Shown: piece by piece, positions 54,460 to 62,489 of the stretch
How positions within the stretch are numbered: the stretch's first letter is position 1
How the letters are laid out: each line of letters starts with the position of its first letter
Assembly: GCF_015326965.1 (NCBI RefSeq)
Contig: NZ_CP017659.1
Location: 2,294,001-2,358,000, forward strand
Direction of reading: 5' to 3'
DNA: 64,000 bases
From: Paenibacillus sp. JZ16
GTDB taxonomy: Bacteria; Bacillota; Bacilli; Paenibacillales; Paenibacillaceae
Translations under genes and position numbers: made by a program
Notes under the pieces: model-generated
The model's database searches: none
Seen by the model: only the letters and a program-made list of their open reading frames with translations
Told to the model about the DNA's origin: nothing

Positions 54460-55233
54460 TTAAAACCTCCATTTTCTTCGCCAGAATGGAACTTTGGGTG
54501 CAATTTTATGGATAAAAATCTGCCCCCATGTATCGGGGCGGTTCGTACAGATCATGATGGCGGGATTCATTCGGGCGAGCGATCTCATGCTCTTCGCATC
54601 ATCCACCGTCCAGGCCATGGGCGTAATGCCGTTCTTCACCAGATCGGACGCAAAGGCCGCATCCAGGTGGGAATAGCCGATCGATAAAAAGGAACATTTC
54701 ATTTGCTTCAAGCGCGCCAGCAAATTGCGGGGATGCGCATCGATAATAAGTCCGGTTTTTACGTTAGGTTCCAATTCCTTGGCCTTCATCAAGGCTTTTG
54801 GCTCAAAAGAAGTTAGCACCACGTCCGGCAGCATCCGGTGGGCATGAATCCGCTCCAGAACGGCTTTCTCCAGGCCGGGATACATGTCGCCGCTCGTTTT
54901 AAGTTCGATATTAAGTTTCAATCGTCCTTTGACAAGCTGCAAAACCTCATCCAGCGAAGGAACCTGCTCTCCCCTGAATTGGCGTCCCTTCCATTCTCCG
55001 GCGTCCATCCTCCGAATTTGCTGCCAGGTCAGATCCTTCACCTTGCCTTTCCCGGTCGTGGTACGGTCCACACTATAGTCATGTATCACGACAGGGACCC
55101 CGTCCTGAGTCAATTGCACATCAATTTCCATCCAATGCACGAAGGGCTCATCCATCGCCATCTGAATGGCTGCGCGCGTATTTTCAGGTGCTTTACCGGA
55201 GAACCCCCGGTGAGCCACACATAAATTGTTCAT
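54460..55233 (-). CDS. Glycerophosphodiester phosphodiesterase
   Basis: GDPD of 257 residues, hydrolysing glycerophosphodiesters. Catalytic residues are visible: HRGFSGKAPENT near residue 8, EIDVQLTQDGVPVVIHD near 36, and NIELK near 110. No signal peptide, so it is cytosolic. ATG 55233 follows CAAGGAGGTCCCACC. It sits between CapA-like and FAH genes. Confidence 0.93.
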   Translation of the reverse strand: MNNLCVAHRGFSGKAPENTRAAIQMAMDEPFVHWMEIDVQLTQDGVPVVIHDYSVDRTTTGKGKVKDLTWQQIRRMDAGEWKGRQFRGEQVPSLDEVLQLVKGRLKLNIELKTSGDMYPGLEKAVLERIHAHRMLPDVVLTSFEPKALMKAKELEPNVKTGLIIDAHPRNLLARLKQMKCSFLSIGYSHLDAAFASDLVKNGITPMAWTVDDAKSMRSLARMNPAIMICTNRPDTWGQIFIHKIAPKVPFWRRKWRF

Positions 55234-55266
55234 GGTGGGACCTCCTTGATGTAAGGATTTAAAGAA

Positions 55267-56592
55267 TTATTCCACTGCCTTGCCAGCGACAACTTTACCA
55301 TCGAGCGCTATTTTTATGCCGCCGACAGATCGCTTCTCCACCTCTTTCAGCAAGGCCTCAGCTTCTTTGCCTTCGAGCGGGATGACCTGTCCGATCTCCG
55401 TACGGTAAGGCGTCAGCTTCAAGTCACATTCTCCTTGCTTACTGCATGATGCCTGGAATACGGCAGTTTTCCACGTATCTTCATTCGAGGATTTGGTAAA
55501 TATGAAATTACCGGTACTGTAAGCAATCCACTTGCCTTTGTACTGCTCCAATCCCTGCAGCACATGGGGATGCCCGCCGATAATCAGGTCGGCTCCACCG
55601 TCAATAAACGCACGTGACAGATTAATCTGGTGAACATTTGGCGTTTTATGAAGCTCCTCTCCCCAATGGGCAACCACGACCACCAGATCGGCCTTGGAAC
55701 GCGCCGCGTTGATCGCTTCAACCGCCTTGGGCAGCACATGGTCATATGCCCCGGCCACCCCCGGCCTGTTCTCCAGCGCGTACCAGGTCGTCTCCGGAAG
55801 CACACGGCTGAATCCAAGCAAGGCAACCGTCATGCCCTGAAGCTCGAAATACTGGGCCGCGAAGGCCTCCTTCTCATTCCGTCCTGCGCCTACATAACGG
55901 ATATCATGATCCTTTAAATGCTTCAAGGTATCCAGAAGTCCTTCTTGTCCTTGATCTAGGATATGATTGTTAGCCAGATTAACGGCCTCTACCCCGGCAT
56001 CTCGCAGAGCCGGCAATACGTCCGGTGAGGATTTGAATACAAATTTCTTATTGGCGGCGCCAACACCTCCGGTCGTAACCGGCGTTTCCAGATTAAGTAC
56101 GGTCAGATCATCCTCATGGAATGCAGTACCCAGATGCTTGTACGGATAATCGTACCCGTGATTCTTCAGCGCATCCTCCACTTTGCCCGAGAACAAGGTA
56201 TCCCCGGCAAAATGCATGACCACCCGCTTGGCGAGAGCGGAATCGCCAGGATCATCTGCTGCGCTGCCTTCAGGCTCGGTCATATCGGAATCTGGGGGCT
56301 CGCCGGTCTCCGTCGTCTCTGTCGTCTTCGGAGGCATCGAATCCGTCCCCTCGCCGTCAGCTGGTTGTCTGGAACCCGGGTTACCCTCCTGCTCCCCTTC
56401 CATGCCAAACTCCGGCATACCGGGCGGATAAGCCGTTTGCTGAACAGGATCTTCCTTAAATTTAAAATGATAGACAAGCAAAGCAGCGATCATAATGATC
56501 AGACATAAGTTAAGTATGATCCAAACCTGACCGGTTCGCTGCTTACGGGCCTTCTTCTCGGCCTTGCTCTTCTCTGATCGTGACAGATGCAT
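55267..56592 (-). CDS. CapA/PgsA-type metallophosphatase-like membrane protein
   Basis: Protein of 441 residues. A basic N-terminus and single helix (WIILNLCLIIMIAALLVYHF, near 25-44) anchor it; an acidic, Pro/Thr/Glu-rich linker follows to about 125. The extracellular PGA_cap domain begins VVMHFAGDTLFSGKVED near 130, with LTVLNLETPVTT near 165, VNLANNHILDQGQEG near 205, VVVAHWGEE near 303 and DLIIGGHPHVLQGL near 330. These sites suggest a metal-dependent phosphoesterase. CapA in Bacillus works in poly-gamma-glutamate export; no capBC genes are near, so the role is open. Confidence 0.9.
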   Translation of the reverse strand: MHLSRSEKSKAEKKARKQRTGQVWIILNLCLIIMIAALLVYHFKFKEDPVQQTAYPPGMPEFGMEGEQEGNPGSRQPADGEGTDSMPPKTTETTETGEPPDSDMTEPEGSAADDPGDSALAKRVVMHFAGDTLFSGKVEDALKNHGYDYPYKHLGTAFHEDDLTVLNLETPVTTGGVGAANKKFVFKSSPDVLPALRDAGVEAVNLANNHILDQGQEGLLDTLKHLKDHDIRYVGAGRNEKEAFAAQYFELQGMTVALLGFSRVLPETTWYALENRPGVAGAYDHVLPKAVEAINAARSKADLVVVVAHWGEELHKTPNVHQINLSRAFIDGGADLIIGGHPHVLQGLEQYKGKWIAYSTGNFIFTKSSNEDTWKTAVFQASCSKQGECDLKLTPYRTEIGQVIPLEGKEAEALLKEVEKRSVGGIKIALDGKVVAGKAVE

Positions 56593-56669
56593 AGGTCACT
56601 CCTTTATTCACTTATAAGCTCGCGTAATAAGTCGCTCAACCCATTATACCAGCTTCCCTATAAAGAATA

Positions 56670-56694
56670 GAACCCCCCGTCACCGGGGAGTTCC
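56670..56694 (-). terminator. Terminator-like hairpin after hemH
   Basis: On the minus strand GGAACTCCCCGG and CGGGGGGTTC pair, followed by only a mixed TTCTATTCTTT run, between hemH and the CapA-like gene. Confidence 0.6.
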
Positions 56695-56736
56695 ATATCT
56701 AAGCATTCTATTCGAATTTCCGGTAATAACGGATAT

Positions 56737-57678
56737 TTACAGACCGATCAAGGTGATCACGGAATCGCTGAGCGCTTCCATGTATAGCGGATCGCTGTTC
56801 AAGGAGTCGATGCGCTCAAGCCGCATATCCATTTCCTTGGCAATGCTTTTGGCTTCAATATCCAGATCGTACAGAACCTCAAGATGATCCGAGACAAAAC
56901 CGACCGGCGCAACCAGCACATCCTCGACCTGCTCTTCTTTATTCAGCGTTTGCAGCGTATCCAGTATGTCCGGACCGAGCCAAGGCTCCGCCGTCCGGCC
57001 AGCACTTTGCCATGTGAACTGCCACTGCTTGACGCCTGCCTGTTCGGCTACGGCTTTGGATGTCTCAAGGAGCTGATCCTGATAAGGATCTCCGATGGAC
57101 AAGATGCGTTCCGGGAGGCTGTGAGCACTAAACAGCACTCTCACGCTGTCACGGTCAGCCCCTGCTTCCTCGAACTGGTTCAGCTTGGCGGACACCCGGT
57201 CCGCAAAGGCCTCGATCAGTTTCGGATGCATGTGATAGCTTTCAACAAACGAGATCTGAAGTCCCAACTCATCCGCTTTGGCTTGAGCGCGCTTCACGTA
57301 GGATCCGATGCTCATCGTGGAGTAATGAGGAGCCAGCACAATGCCGACCGCTTCCTTAATGCCGTCCCGCACCATTTGCTCAACGCCATCTTCGATGTAT
57401 GGGGCAGCGTGCTTCAGTCCCTGATAGCATACAAACTCAAGATCGATCGCGCGAGGATCCGCATTCAATGTATCCTGCAGCGTGCGTACCTGTCGGTCCG
57501 TATTCTCCCGGAGTGGAAACACACCTCCCACAATCGCCTCATAGCGGTCAGTAAGCTCCTTAAGTTGCTCCTCCGACGGCTTATTCCCGCGACGGATATG
57601 GGTATAATAACTCTCGATTCCTTCCATGCTCTCCGGTGTGCCGTAGGACATAACCAACACGCCAATCTTGTTCTTCAT
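56737..57678 (-). CDS. hemH: Ferrochelatase (coproporphyrin ferrochelatase type)
   Basis: HemH/CpfC of 313 residues, inserting Fe2+ into coproporphyrin III in the Gram-positive heme route. Seen: VLVMSYGTPESMEGIESYYTH-like N-terminus (residues 7-27), VLAPHYSTMSIGSY near 122 with the metal-binding His, SAHSLPERIL near 187, FTWQSAGRTAEPWLGPD near 226, and GFVSDHLEVLYDLDIEA near 257 with the catalytic Glu. It starts 35 nt after hemE. hemY does not follow. Confidence 0.95.
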   Translation of the reverse strand: MKNKIGVLVMSYGTPESMEGIESYYTHIRRGNKPSEEQLKELTDRYEAIVGGVFPLRENTDRQVRTLQDTLNADPRAIDLEFVCYQGLKHAAPYIEDGVEQMVRDGIKEAVGIVLAPHYSTMSIGSYVKRAQAKADELGLQISFVESYHMHPKLIEAFADRVSAKLNQFEEAGADRDSVRVLFSAHSLPERILSIGDPYQDQLLETSKAVAEQAGVKQWQFTWQSAGRTAEPWLGPDILDTLQTLNKEEQVEDVLVAPVGFVSDHLEVLYDLDIEAKSIAKEMDMRLERIDSLNSDPLYMEALSDSVITLIGL

Positions 57679-57713
57679 ACCATCTCACCTCTGACTAATA
57701 AAATATTCAACAT

Positions 57714-58772
57714 TTAAGAGCGTTGTGCACCTGCCTGCAGTGCCTGAGCGGAGTATTCGTGAATATACGATGTCAACTCACGAAGTTTCTCCAGCGAAGC
57801 CTCCGGGAATAAACCGTGCCCTAGATTAAACACAAAGCCGGGCTCCTGAATCCCCTGATCGATAATCTCTTTCGCATACTGCTGGATGACCGGCATCGGT
57901 CCGGTCAGTACGGTCGGGTCCAGATTGCCCTGAACAGCATACTTATGCTCTAAACGGCGGCGTCCTTCTGCAATGGACACTCTCCAATCGAGACCGATGA
58001 CATCCGTTCTCAGATCGGTAAGCGTAGGCAGCAGCTCACCTGAGCTCACGCCTGGAAAATAAATTTTCGGAACACTCAGGTCCTGAAGCTCTGCAAAAAT
58101 ACGCTTAATGGTTGGAAGGACATACGTTTGGAAATCCTGTGGAGACAAAGCCCCCACCCAGCTGTCAAACAATTGAAACGCTTTCCCGCCGTTAGCGACG
58201 TGGGCGCGCAGATAAGCGATCACCATATCCCCGAGCTTGTCCATCAGCGAGAACCATACCTTCGGCTCACTGTACATGAGTTCTTTCGTGCGAAGATAAT
58301 TTTTGGATGGTCTTCCTTCGATGAGATAGCTGGCAATCGTGAACGGAGCGCCCGCAAATGTGATTAGCGGCACTTCCAGCTCCTTATCCAGGATCCGGAT
58401 GGTCTCCAGGACATGTCCAAGATCCCCCTCGACATCGATCGGGCGCAGTTTCTCTACATCCGCCGCAGATCGGATCGGATTATCAATCACCGGGCCGATA
58501 TTTTTCACAATATCGAAGTCTACCCCGATCGAGGCAACGGGATTCATAATATCGGAATATAAAATAGCCGCGTCCACACCAAGCTTCCGTACGGGCATCA
58601 AGGTTACCTCTGCCGCCAGCTCCGGTTGACTGCATATTTCCAGTAAGGAGTACTTTTCTTTAATCTTTCGGTACTCCGGGTCGTAGCGTCCCGCTTGACG
58701 CATATACCATACAGGAACGTGGTTCACTTCCTGCTTGCGGCAAGCGCGAATGAATTGATCGTTATAGGTCAT
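57714..58772 (-). CDS. hemE: Uroporphyrinogen decarboxylase
   Basis: HemE of 352 residues, converting uroporphyrinogen III to coproporphyrinogen III. Seen: VPVWYMRQAGRYDPEYRKI near 20, DAAILYSDIMNPVASIG near 68, FAGAPFTIASYLIEG near 138, FDSWVGALSPQDF near 198, and NLGHGLFPEASLEKLREL near 325. It leads the hemEH operon, divergent from the MFS gene. Confidence 0.96.
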   Translation of the reverse strand: MTYNDQFIRACRKQEVNHVPVWYMRQAGRYDPEYRKIKEKYSLLEICSQPELAAEVTLMPVRKLGVDAAILYSDIMNPVASIGVDFDIVKNIGPVIDNPIRSAADVEKLRPIDVEGDLGHVLETIRILDKELEVPLITFAGAPFTIASYLIEGRPSKNYLRTKELMYSEPKVWFSLMDKLGDMVIAYLRAHVANGGKAFQLFDSWVGALSPQDFQTYVLPTIKRIFAELQDLSVPKIYFPGVSSGELLPTLTDLRTDVIGLDWRVSIAEGRRRLEHKYAVQGNLDPTVLTGPMPVIQQYAKEIIDQGIQEPGFVFNLGHGLFPEASLEKLRELTSYIHEYSAQALQAGAQRS

Positions 58773-59009
58773 GATTAGGCCCCCATCAATGTGTATAAAG
58801 TTTCCTAAATTTCATTATGCCCTTTTTAAAAGTAAGTAACAACCGTCTTACATGGACATCCTATGAAAATCGCATGACAATCTTATGACATTGTTAGCAT
58901 TTGGCACTTTTTAAATATGTTATACTGGAAGAACGGCATTTTTAGGGTAGTTCCACAATTCGCCCGGTTATTTCGGGCTCGACAGCTTAGAAAGGAAGTG
59001 AAGGGCACA

Positions 59010-60221
59010 TTGACCAATTGGAAAATCAATCTCATTGTGCTTTGGTTCGGACAGTTTTTGGTCAACTCCGGGATGACCATGATCACCCCGTTCCTGACGT
59101 TATATCTGGCGCAAGACCTGAATGTCGTGGGAGATCGGGAAATAGGACTATGGGCAGGATTAATATTCGCTGCCAACTTCCTGACATCATTCATTTTTCA
59201 ACCGATCTGGGGAAAGGTCGCAGACAAATACGGACGCAAAATCATGCTGCTGCGCTCCGGCTTCGGCATGGCGCTGGTCATTGCGTGCATGGGCTTTGCT
59301 ACCCATCCATGGCATCTGCTGGTTCTGCGTCTGCTGAACGGTACCATATCGGGATTTAACCCTGCGGCGATATCGCTCGTATCGGGTACAACGCCCAAGA
59401 ATCGAATGGGATTTGCGATGGGCATCATGCAGTCCGGACAAGTTGCAGGCACGATTCTTGGTCCGTTGATCGGCGGACTCATGGCAAGCTGGGTCGGATT
59501 CCGGCCAATCTTCTATATCACGGGCGGATTGATTTTTGCCGCTTCGATGCTTGCCTTGTTCCTCGTCAAGGAAAATTTCAACCGCGAGCAGGCGGCCAAG
59601 GCGCCGCAGCCTTCGGTTATAGCCGGGCTCAAGGAGCTGAGCCATATTCCGCAGCTGCCGGCGTTATTCGCCGTCACGTTCCTGCTGCAATTCGCCATGA
59701 TCAGTCCCATGGCGCTGCTTCCGCTGTACGTTCAGAAGCTTCATGGAACAGCGGTGGATATTGCGATATGGGCCGGGTTCGTTGTGGCGGTAACGGGGCT
59801 GTCGAACATGATCGCTTCCCCGATTCTCGGCAAGCTCAGCGACAAGGTCGGCGCGCACCGCATCTTGACCTACGCCTTGATCGGTACGGGACTTACGCTG
59901 ATCCCGCAAGCTTTTGTTCAATCGGTATGGCAGTTGATTATCGTACGGTTCATGATGGGCGTCTTCATGGGCGGGCTGCTGCCAAGCGTCAACGCGCTGA
60001 TTCGCTCATACACGCCGGACGGCATGGAAAGCCGCTCCTTCGGCTTCAATACAAGCTCGCTAGCGCTTGGCAACATGCTGGGGGCGGTGATCGGCGGATT
60101 CTTATCCGGCTTCATCGGCATCGAAGGATTGTTTATTACTTCCGGCTGTCTGTTGATCATCAATATGATGTGGGTGAGAAGAAAGCTGTTCTCGCAAAAG
60201 CCTTCGCCCAAATATCGTTGA
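59010..60221 (+). CDS. MFS transporter (multidrug-type)
   Basis: Twelve-helix MFS permease of 403 residues. Seen: LIVLWFGQFLVNSGMTMITPFL as helix 1, the loop 2-3 motif WGKVADKYGRKIMLL near 70, RLLNGTISGFNPAAISL near 105 and motif C-like MGIMQSGQVAGTILGPLIGG near 135, typical of drug-proton antiporters such as Bacillus YttB or MdtG-like exporters. The TTG at 59010 after AAAGGAAGTGAAGGGCACA gives the usual N-terminus; an in-frame GTG (58998) and an upstream ATG (58917) are less likely. It is divergent from hemE. Confidence 0.88.
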   Translation: MTNWKINLIVLWFGQFLVNSGMTMITPFLTLYLAQDLNVVGDREIGLWAGLIFAANFLTSFIFQPIWGKVADKYGRKIMLLRSGFGMALVIACMGFATHPWHLLVLRLLNGTISGFNPAAISLVSGTTPKNRMGFAMGIMQSGQVAGTILGPLIGGLMASWVGFRPIFYITGGLIFAASMLALFLVKENFNREQAAKAPQPSVIAGLKELSHIPQLPALFAVTFLLQFAMISPMALLPLYVQKLHGTAVDIAIWAGFVVAVTGLSNMIASPILGKLSDKVGAHRILTYALIGTGLTLIPQAFVQSVWQLIIVRFMMGVFMGGLLPSVNALIRSYTPDGMESRSFGFNTSSLALGNMLGAVIGGFLSGFIGIEGLFITSGCLLIINMMWVRRKLFSQKPSPKYR

Positions 60222-60265
60222 TCCCCCGGAGTCTGTCATCTATAGCTTGAGCTTGTCTCCAAACA

Positions 60266-60316
60266 ACAAGGGGCTGTCCCGTGGTCTGCATCGACCCAAG
60301 GACAGCCCCTTGTTCT
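60266..60316. terminator. Terminator downstream of the MFS gene
   Basis: ACAAGGGGCTGTCC pairs with GGACAGCCCCTTGT, a perfect 14-bp stem followed by TCTGTT. Confidence 0.85.
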
Positions 60317-60421
60317 GTTATTCATACCACTCGCCCAAATCTGACTTCCAGTCGACAGCCCAATGGCTGCACTCCTTCCAATGGTTATCTTATCGTCCAG
60401 CACAGCTCGCTATTGGTTGAT

Positions 60422-61057
60422 TCATCCTTTAACGCGTGCAAGGATCAGCCCGTCATAAGCAGGCAGCAGTGTGCTGACCAGCCTCTTGTCCGTCGCAATG
60501 ACTTCATTAAACCGGCGTACCGCTTGAACCGAAGGACCGTTCTTGTCCGAGTTCAGCGTTCTGCCGCGCAAGAAACAGTTATCCCCGGCAATAAGGGCAC
60601 CCGGATTCGCTAGCTCCAAAGCATAATCCAAGTAAAGGGGATAGTTCTCCTTATCCGCATCAATAAAGAAAAAATCGAAGGTTCGTCCTTCCTGCTTCAA
60701 CGCTGCCAAACTGTCCGCAGCCGGACCGATCCGGTACTCCACCCGATCCTTGAATCCGGCCTTCTCCAGATGCCTGCCTGCAAGCTGCGCGTATTCTTCC
60801 TTAAGCTCAAGGGAGGTGAGCTTGCCGTCCGCAGGAAGCCCTCGGCATAGACAGATCCCGCTATAGCCGCCAAGGGCGCCGATTTCGAGAATATTCCTGG
60901 CGCCGGCTGTCTGTACCAGCATGGTCAGCAATCGGCCATATGCCGGTGCCACCGACACCTCCGGCATCCCATGCTCGCGAATGGCCTCTATCACGAACTG
61001 AAGCTCTTCATCTTCAGGGTATAATTGGTTAACATAATCATCAGGGGTCGTAAGCAA
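60422..61057 (-). CDS. Class I SAM O-methyltransferase (Methyltransf_3)
   Basis: O-methyltransferase of 211 residues, CCoAOMT-like. Seen: SAM motif ILEIGALGGYSGICLCRGL near 56, SLELKEEYAQLAGRHLEKAG near 80, and metal/substrate region FDFFFIDADKENYPLYLDYA near 125 with GDNCFLRG near 158. Bacillus relatives include YrrM (TrmR), a tRNA methyltransferase. No pathway neighbour points to a substrate. The start is TTG 61057 after AGGAGGCGGCTTCA. Confidence 0.9.
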   Translation of the reverse strand: MLTTPDDYVNQLYPEDEELQFVIEAIREHGMPEVSVAPAYGRLLTMLVQTAGARNILEIGALGGYSGICLCRGLPADGKLTSLELKEEYAQLAGRHLEKAGFKDRVEYRIGPAADSLAALKQEGRTFDFFFIDADKENYPLYLDYALELANPGALIAGDNCFLRGRTLNSDKNGPSVQAVRRFNEVIATDKRLVSTLLPAYDGLILARVKG

Positions 61058-61219
61058 TGAAGCCGCCTCCTTTATCTTAATAAGACACGTAGTATCCCGC
61101 TAAACCTAACGAGAACTATCATATGATAATTGTCTTAGTCAATGCAATCGCCTATACTATATAGATTGAACCGGCGGCGACTATCGCCGTACACATGTTA
61201 AATGGAGTTGACATCGTTA

Positions 61220-62368
61220 ATGCCTCGATTACAATTGATCGCGACGGCCCCGATGGGGCTGGAAGCCGTCGTTGCCCGCGAGTTGAAAGAGCTCGGGTAC
61301 ACCGACATGGAAGTAGAGAATGGTAGAGTGACCTTTACAGGTGACCTGATCGATATTTGCCGCTGCAATCTGTGGCTCCGGACTTCGGACCGTATTCTCG
61401 TCAAGATGGGGGAATTTAATGCCTTTACCTTCGACGAGCTCTTTGAAGGAACCAAAGCTCTTCCATGGGAAGATTGGATCCCGGCGGATGGCGAATTCCC
61501 TGTGGAAGGGCGCTCCCATAAATCGCAGCTTAGCAGCGTTCCCGCCTGTCAGGGCATCGTAAAAAAAGCAATCGTGGAGAAGCTGAAGCTCTCGCACCGT
61601 ACGGAATGGTTCCCCGAAGACGGCCCCCGATATGTAATCGAGGTTTCGCTCTTGAAGGATCGAGCCATACTGACCCTTGATACCACAGGACCAGCCCTTC
61701 ATAAACGAGGCTACCGCAAGCTGGTTACGGAAGCTCCATTGAAGGAAACCATGGCTTCCGCACTGCTGCAATTAAGCCGCTGGGGCCCGCATCGTCCGCT
61801 GTATGACCCGTGCTGCGGTTCGGGGACCATTCTGATCGAAGCCGCGATGATGGCCTGGAATATTGCGCCCGGCCTGCGCCGCTCGTTCCCGTCCGAGCAT
61901 TGGGATATTATCGGGGACAACCTCTGGGAGGATGCGCGCGAGGAAGCTTTTGACGCTGTGAAGGACGATATTCCGCTGCATATCGCCGGAAGCGATATCG
62001 ACCCGAAAGCGATCGAAGTAGCCAAGGCCGCCGCCAAAAGTGCGGGACTTGCCGGCGAAATCGACTTTAGGGTTCTCCCTGCAGCCAAAGCCATCCCTGA
62101 GGGCGAATTCGGCTGTATCATCACCAACCCGCCATATGGCGAGCGGTTAAGCGAGAAAGAGGAGGTTGAGCGCCTCATTCGCCAGCTCGGATCCGTAACG
62201 CATTCACTTCCGACCTGGTCCTTCTTCGCGCTCAGCCCGACCAAGCAGTTTGAGCATTACTTCGGACGCAAGGCAGACAAGCGGCGCAAGCTGTTCAATG
62301 GCCGGATCGAATGCCAGTATTATCAATACCTGGGCCCCTTGCCGCCGCGTAACAAATCGGCGGAATAA
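61220..62368 (+). CDS. THUMP-domain class I RNA methyltransferase (YpsC-like)
   Basis: RNA methyltransferase of 382 residues. N-terminal THUMP domain (about 1-165: LIATAPMGLEAVVARELKE, VIEVSLLKDRAILTLDTTG) and C-terminal Rossmann domain with LYDPCCGSGTILIEAAM near 195 and catalytic ITNPPYGERLS near 302. It matches the RlmL N-terminal half and Bacillus YpsC, a presumed guanosine-N2 methyltransferase of 23S rRNA. ATG 61220 is chosen since the product then starts MPRLQLIATA as in YpsC; an in-frame ATG at 61202 exists without RBS. Monocistronic with own promoter region. Confidence 0.92.
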   Translation: MPRLQLIATAPMGLEAVVARELKELGYTDMEVENGRVTFTGDLIDICRCNLWLRTSDRILVKMGEFNAFTFDELFEGTKALPWEDWIPADGEFPVEGRSHKSQLSSVPACQGIVKKAIVEKLKLSHRTEWFPEDGPRYVIEVSLLKDRAILTLDTTGPALHKRGYRKLVTEAPLKETMASALLQLSRWGPHRPLYDPCCGSGTILIEAAMMAWNIAPGLRRSFPSEHWDIIGDNLWEDAREEAFDAVKDDIPLHIAGSDIDPKAIEVAKAAAKSAGLAGEIDFRVLPAAKAIPEGEFGCIITNPPYGERLSEKEEVERLIRQLGSVTHSLPTWSFFALSPTKQFEHYFGRKADKRRKLFNGRIECQYYQYLGPLPPRNKSAE

Positions 62369-62387
62369 CGAAATGACGTTTCTTGCA

Positions 62388-62414
62388 AACGCCGCCCTTG
62401 GGCGGCGTTTTTTG
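62388..62414 (+). terminator. Terminator of the THUMP methyltransferase gene
   Basis: AACGCCGCCC/GGGCGGCGTT with a TTG loop, followed by TTTT. Confidence 0.93.
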
Positions 62415-62489
62415 CTCGGTCATCCGGGCCAAGCTATAATAAGAAGACTGCGATTAAAGGATGTTTTTCAAAAAAAGGAGGATACCCAC

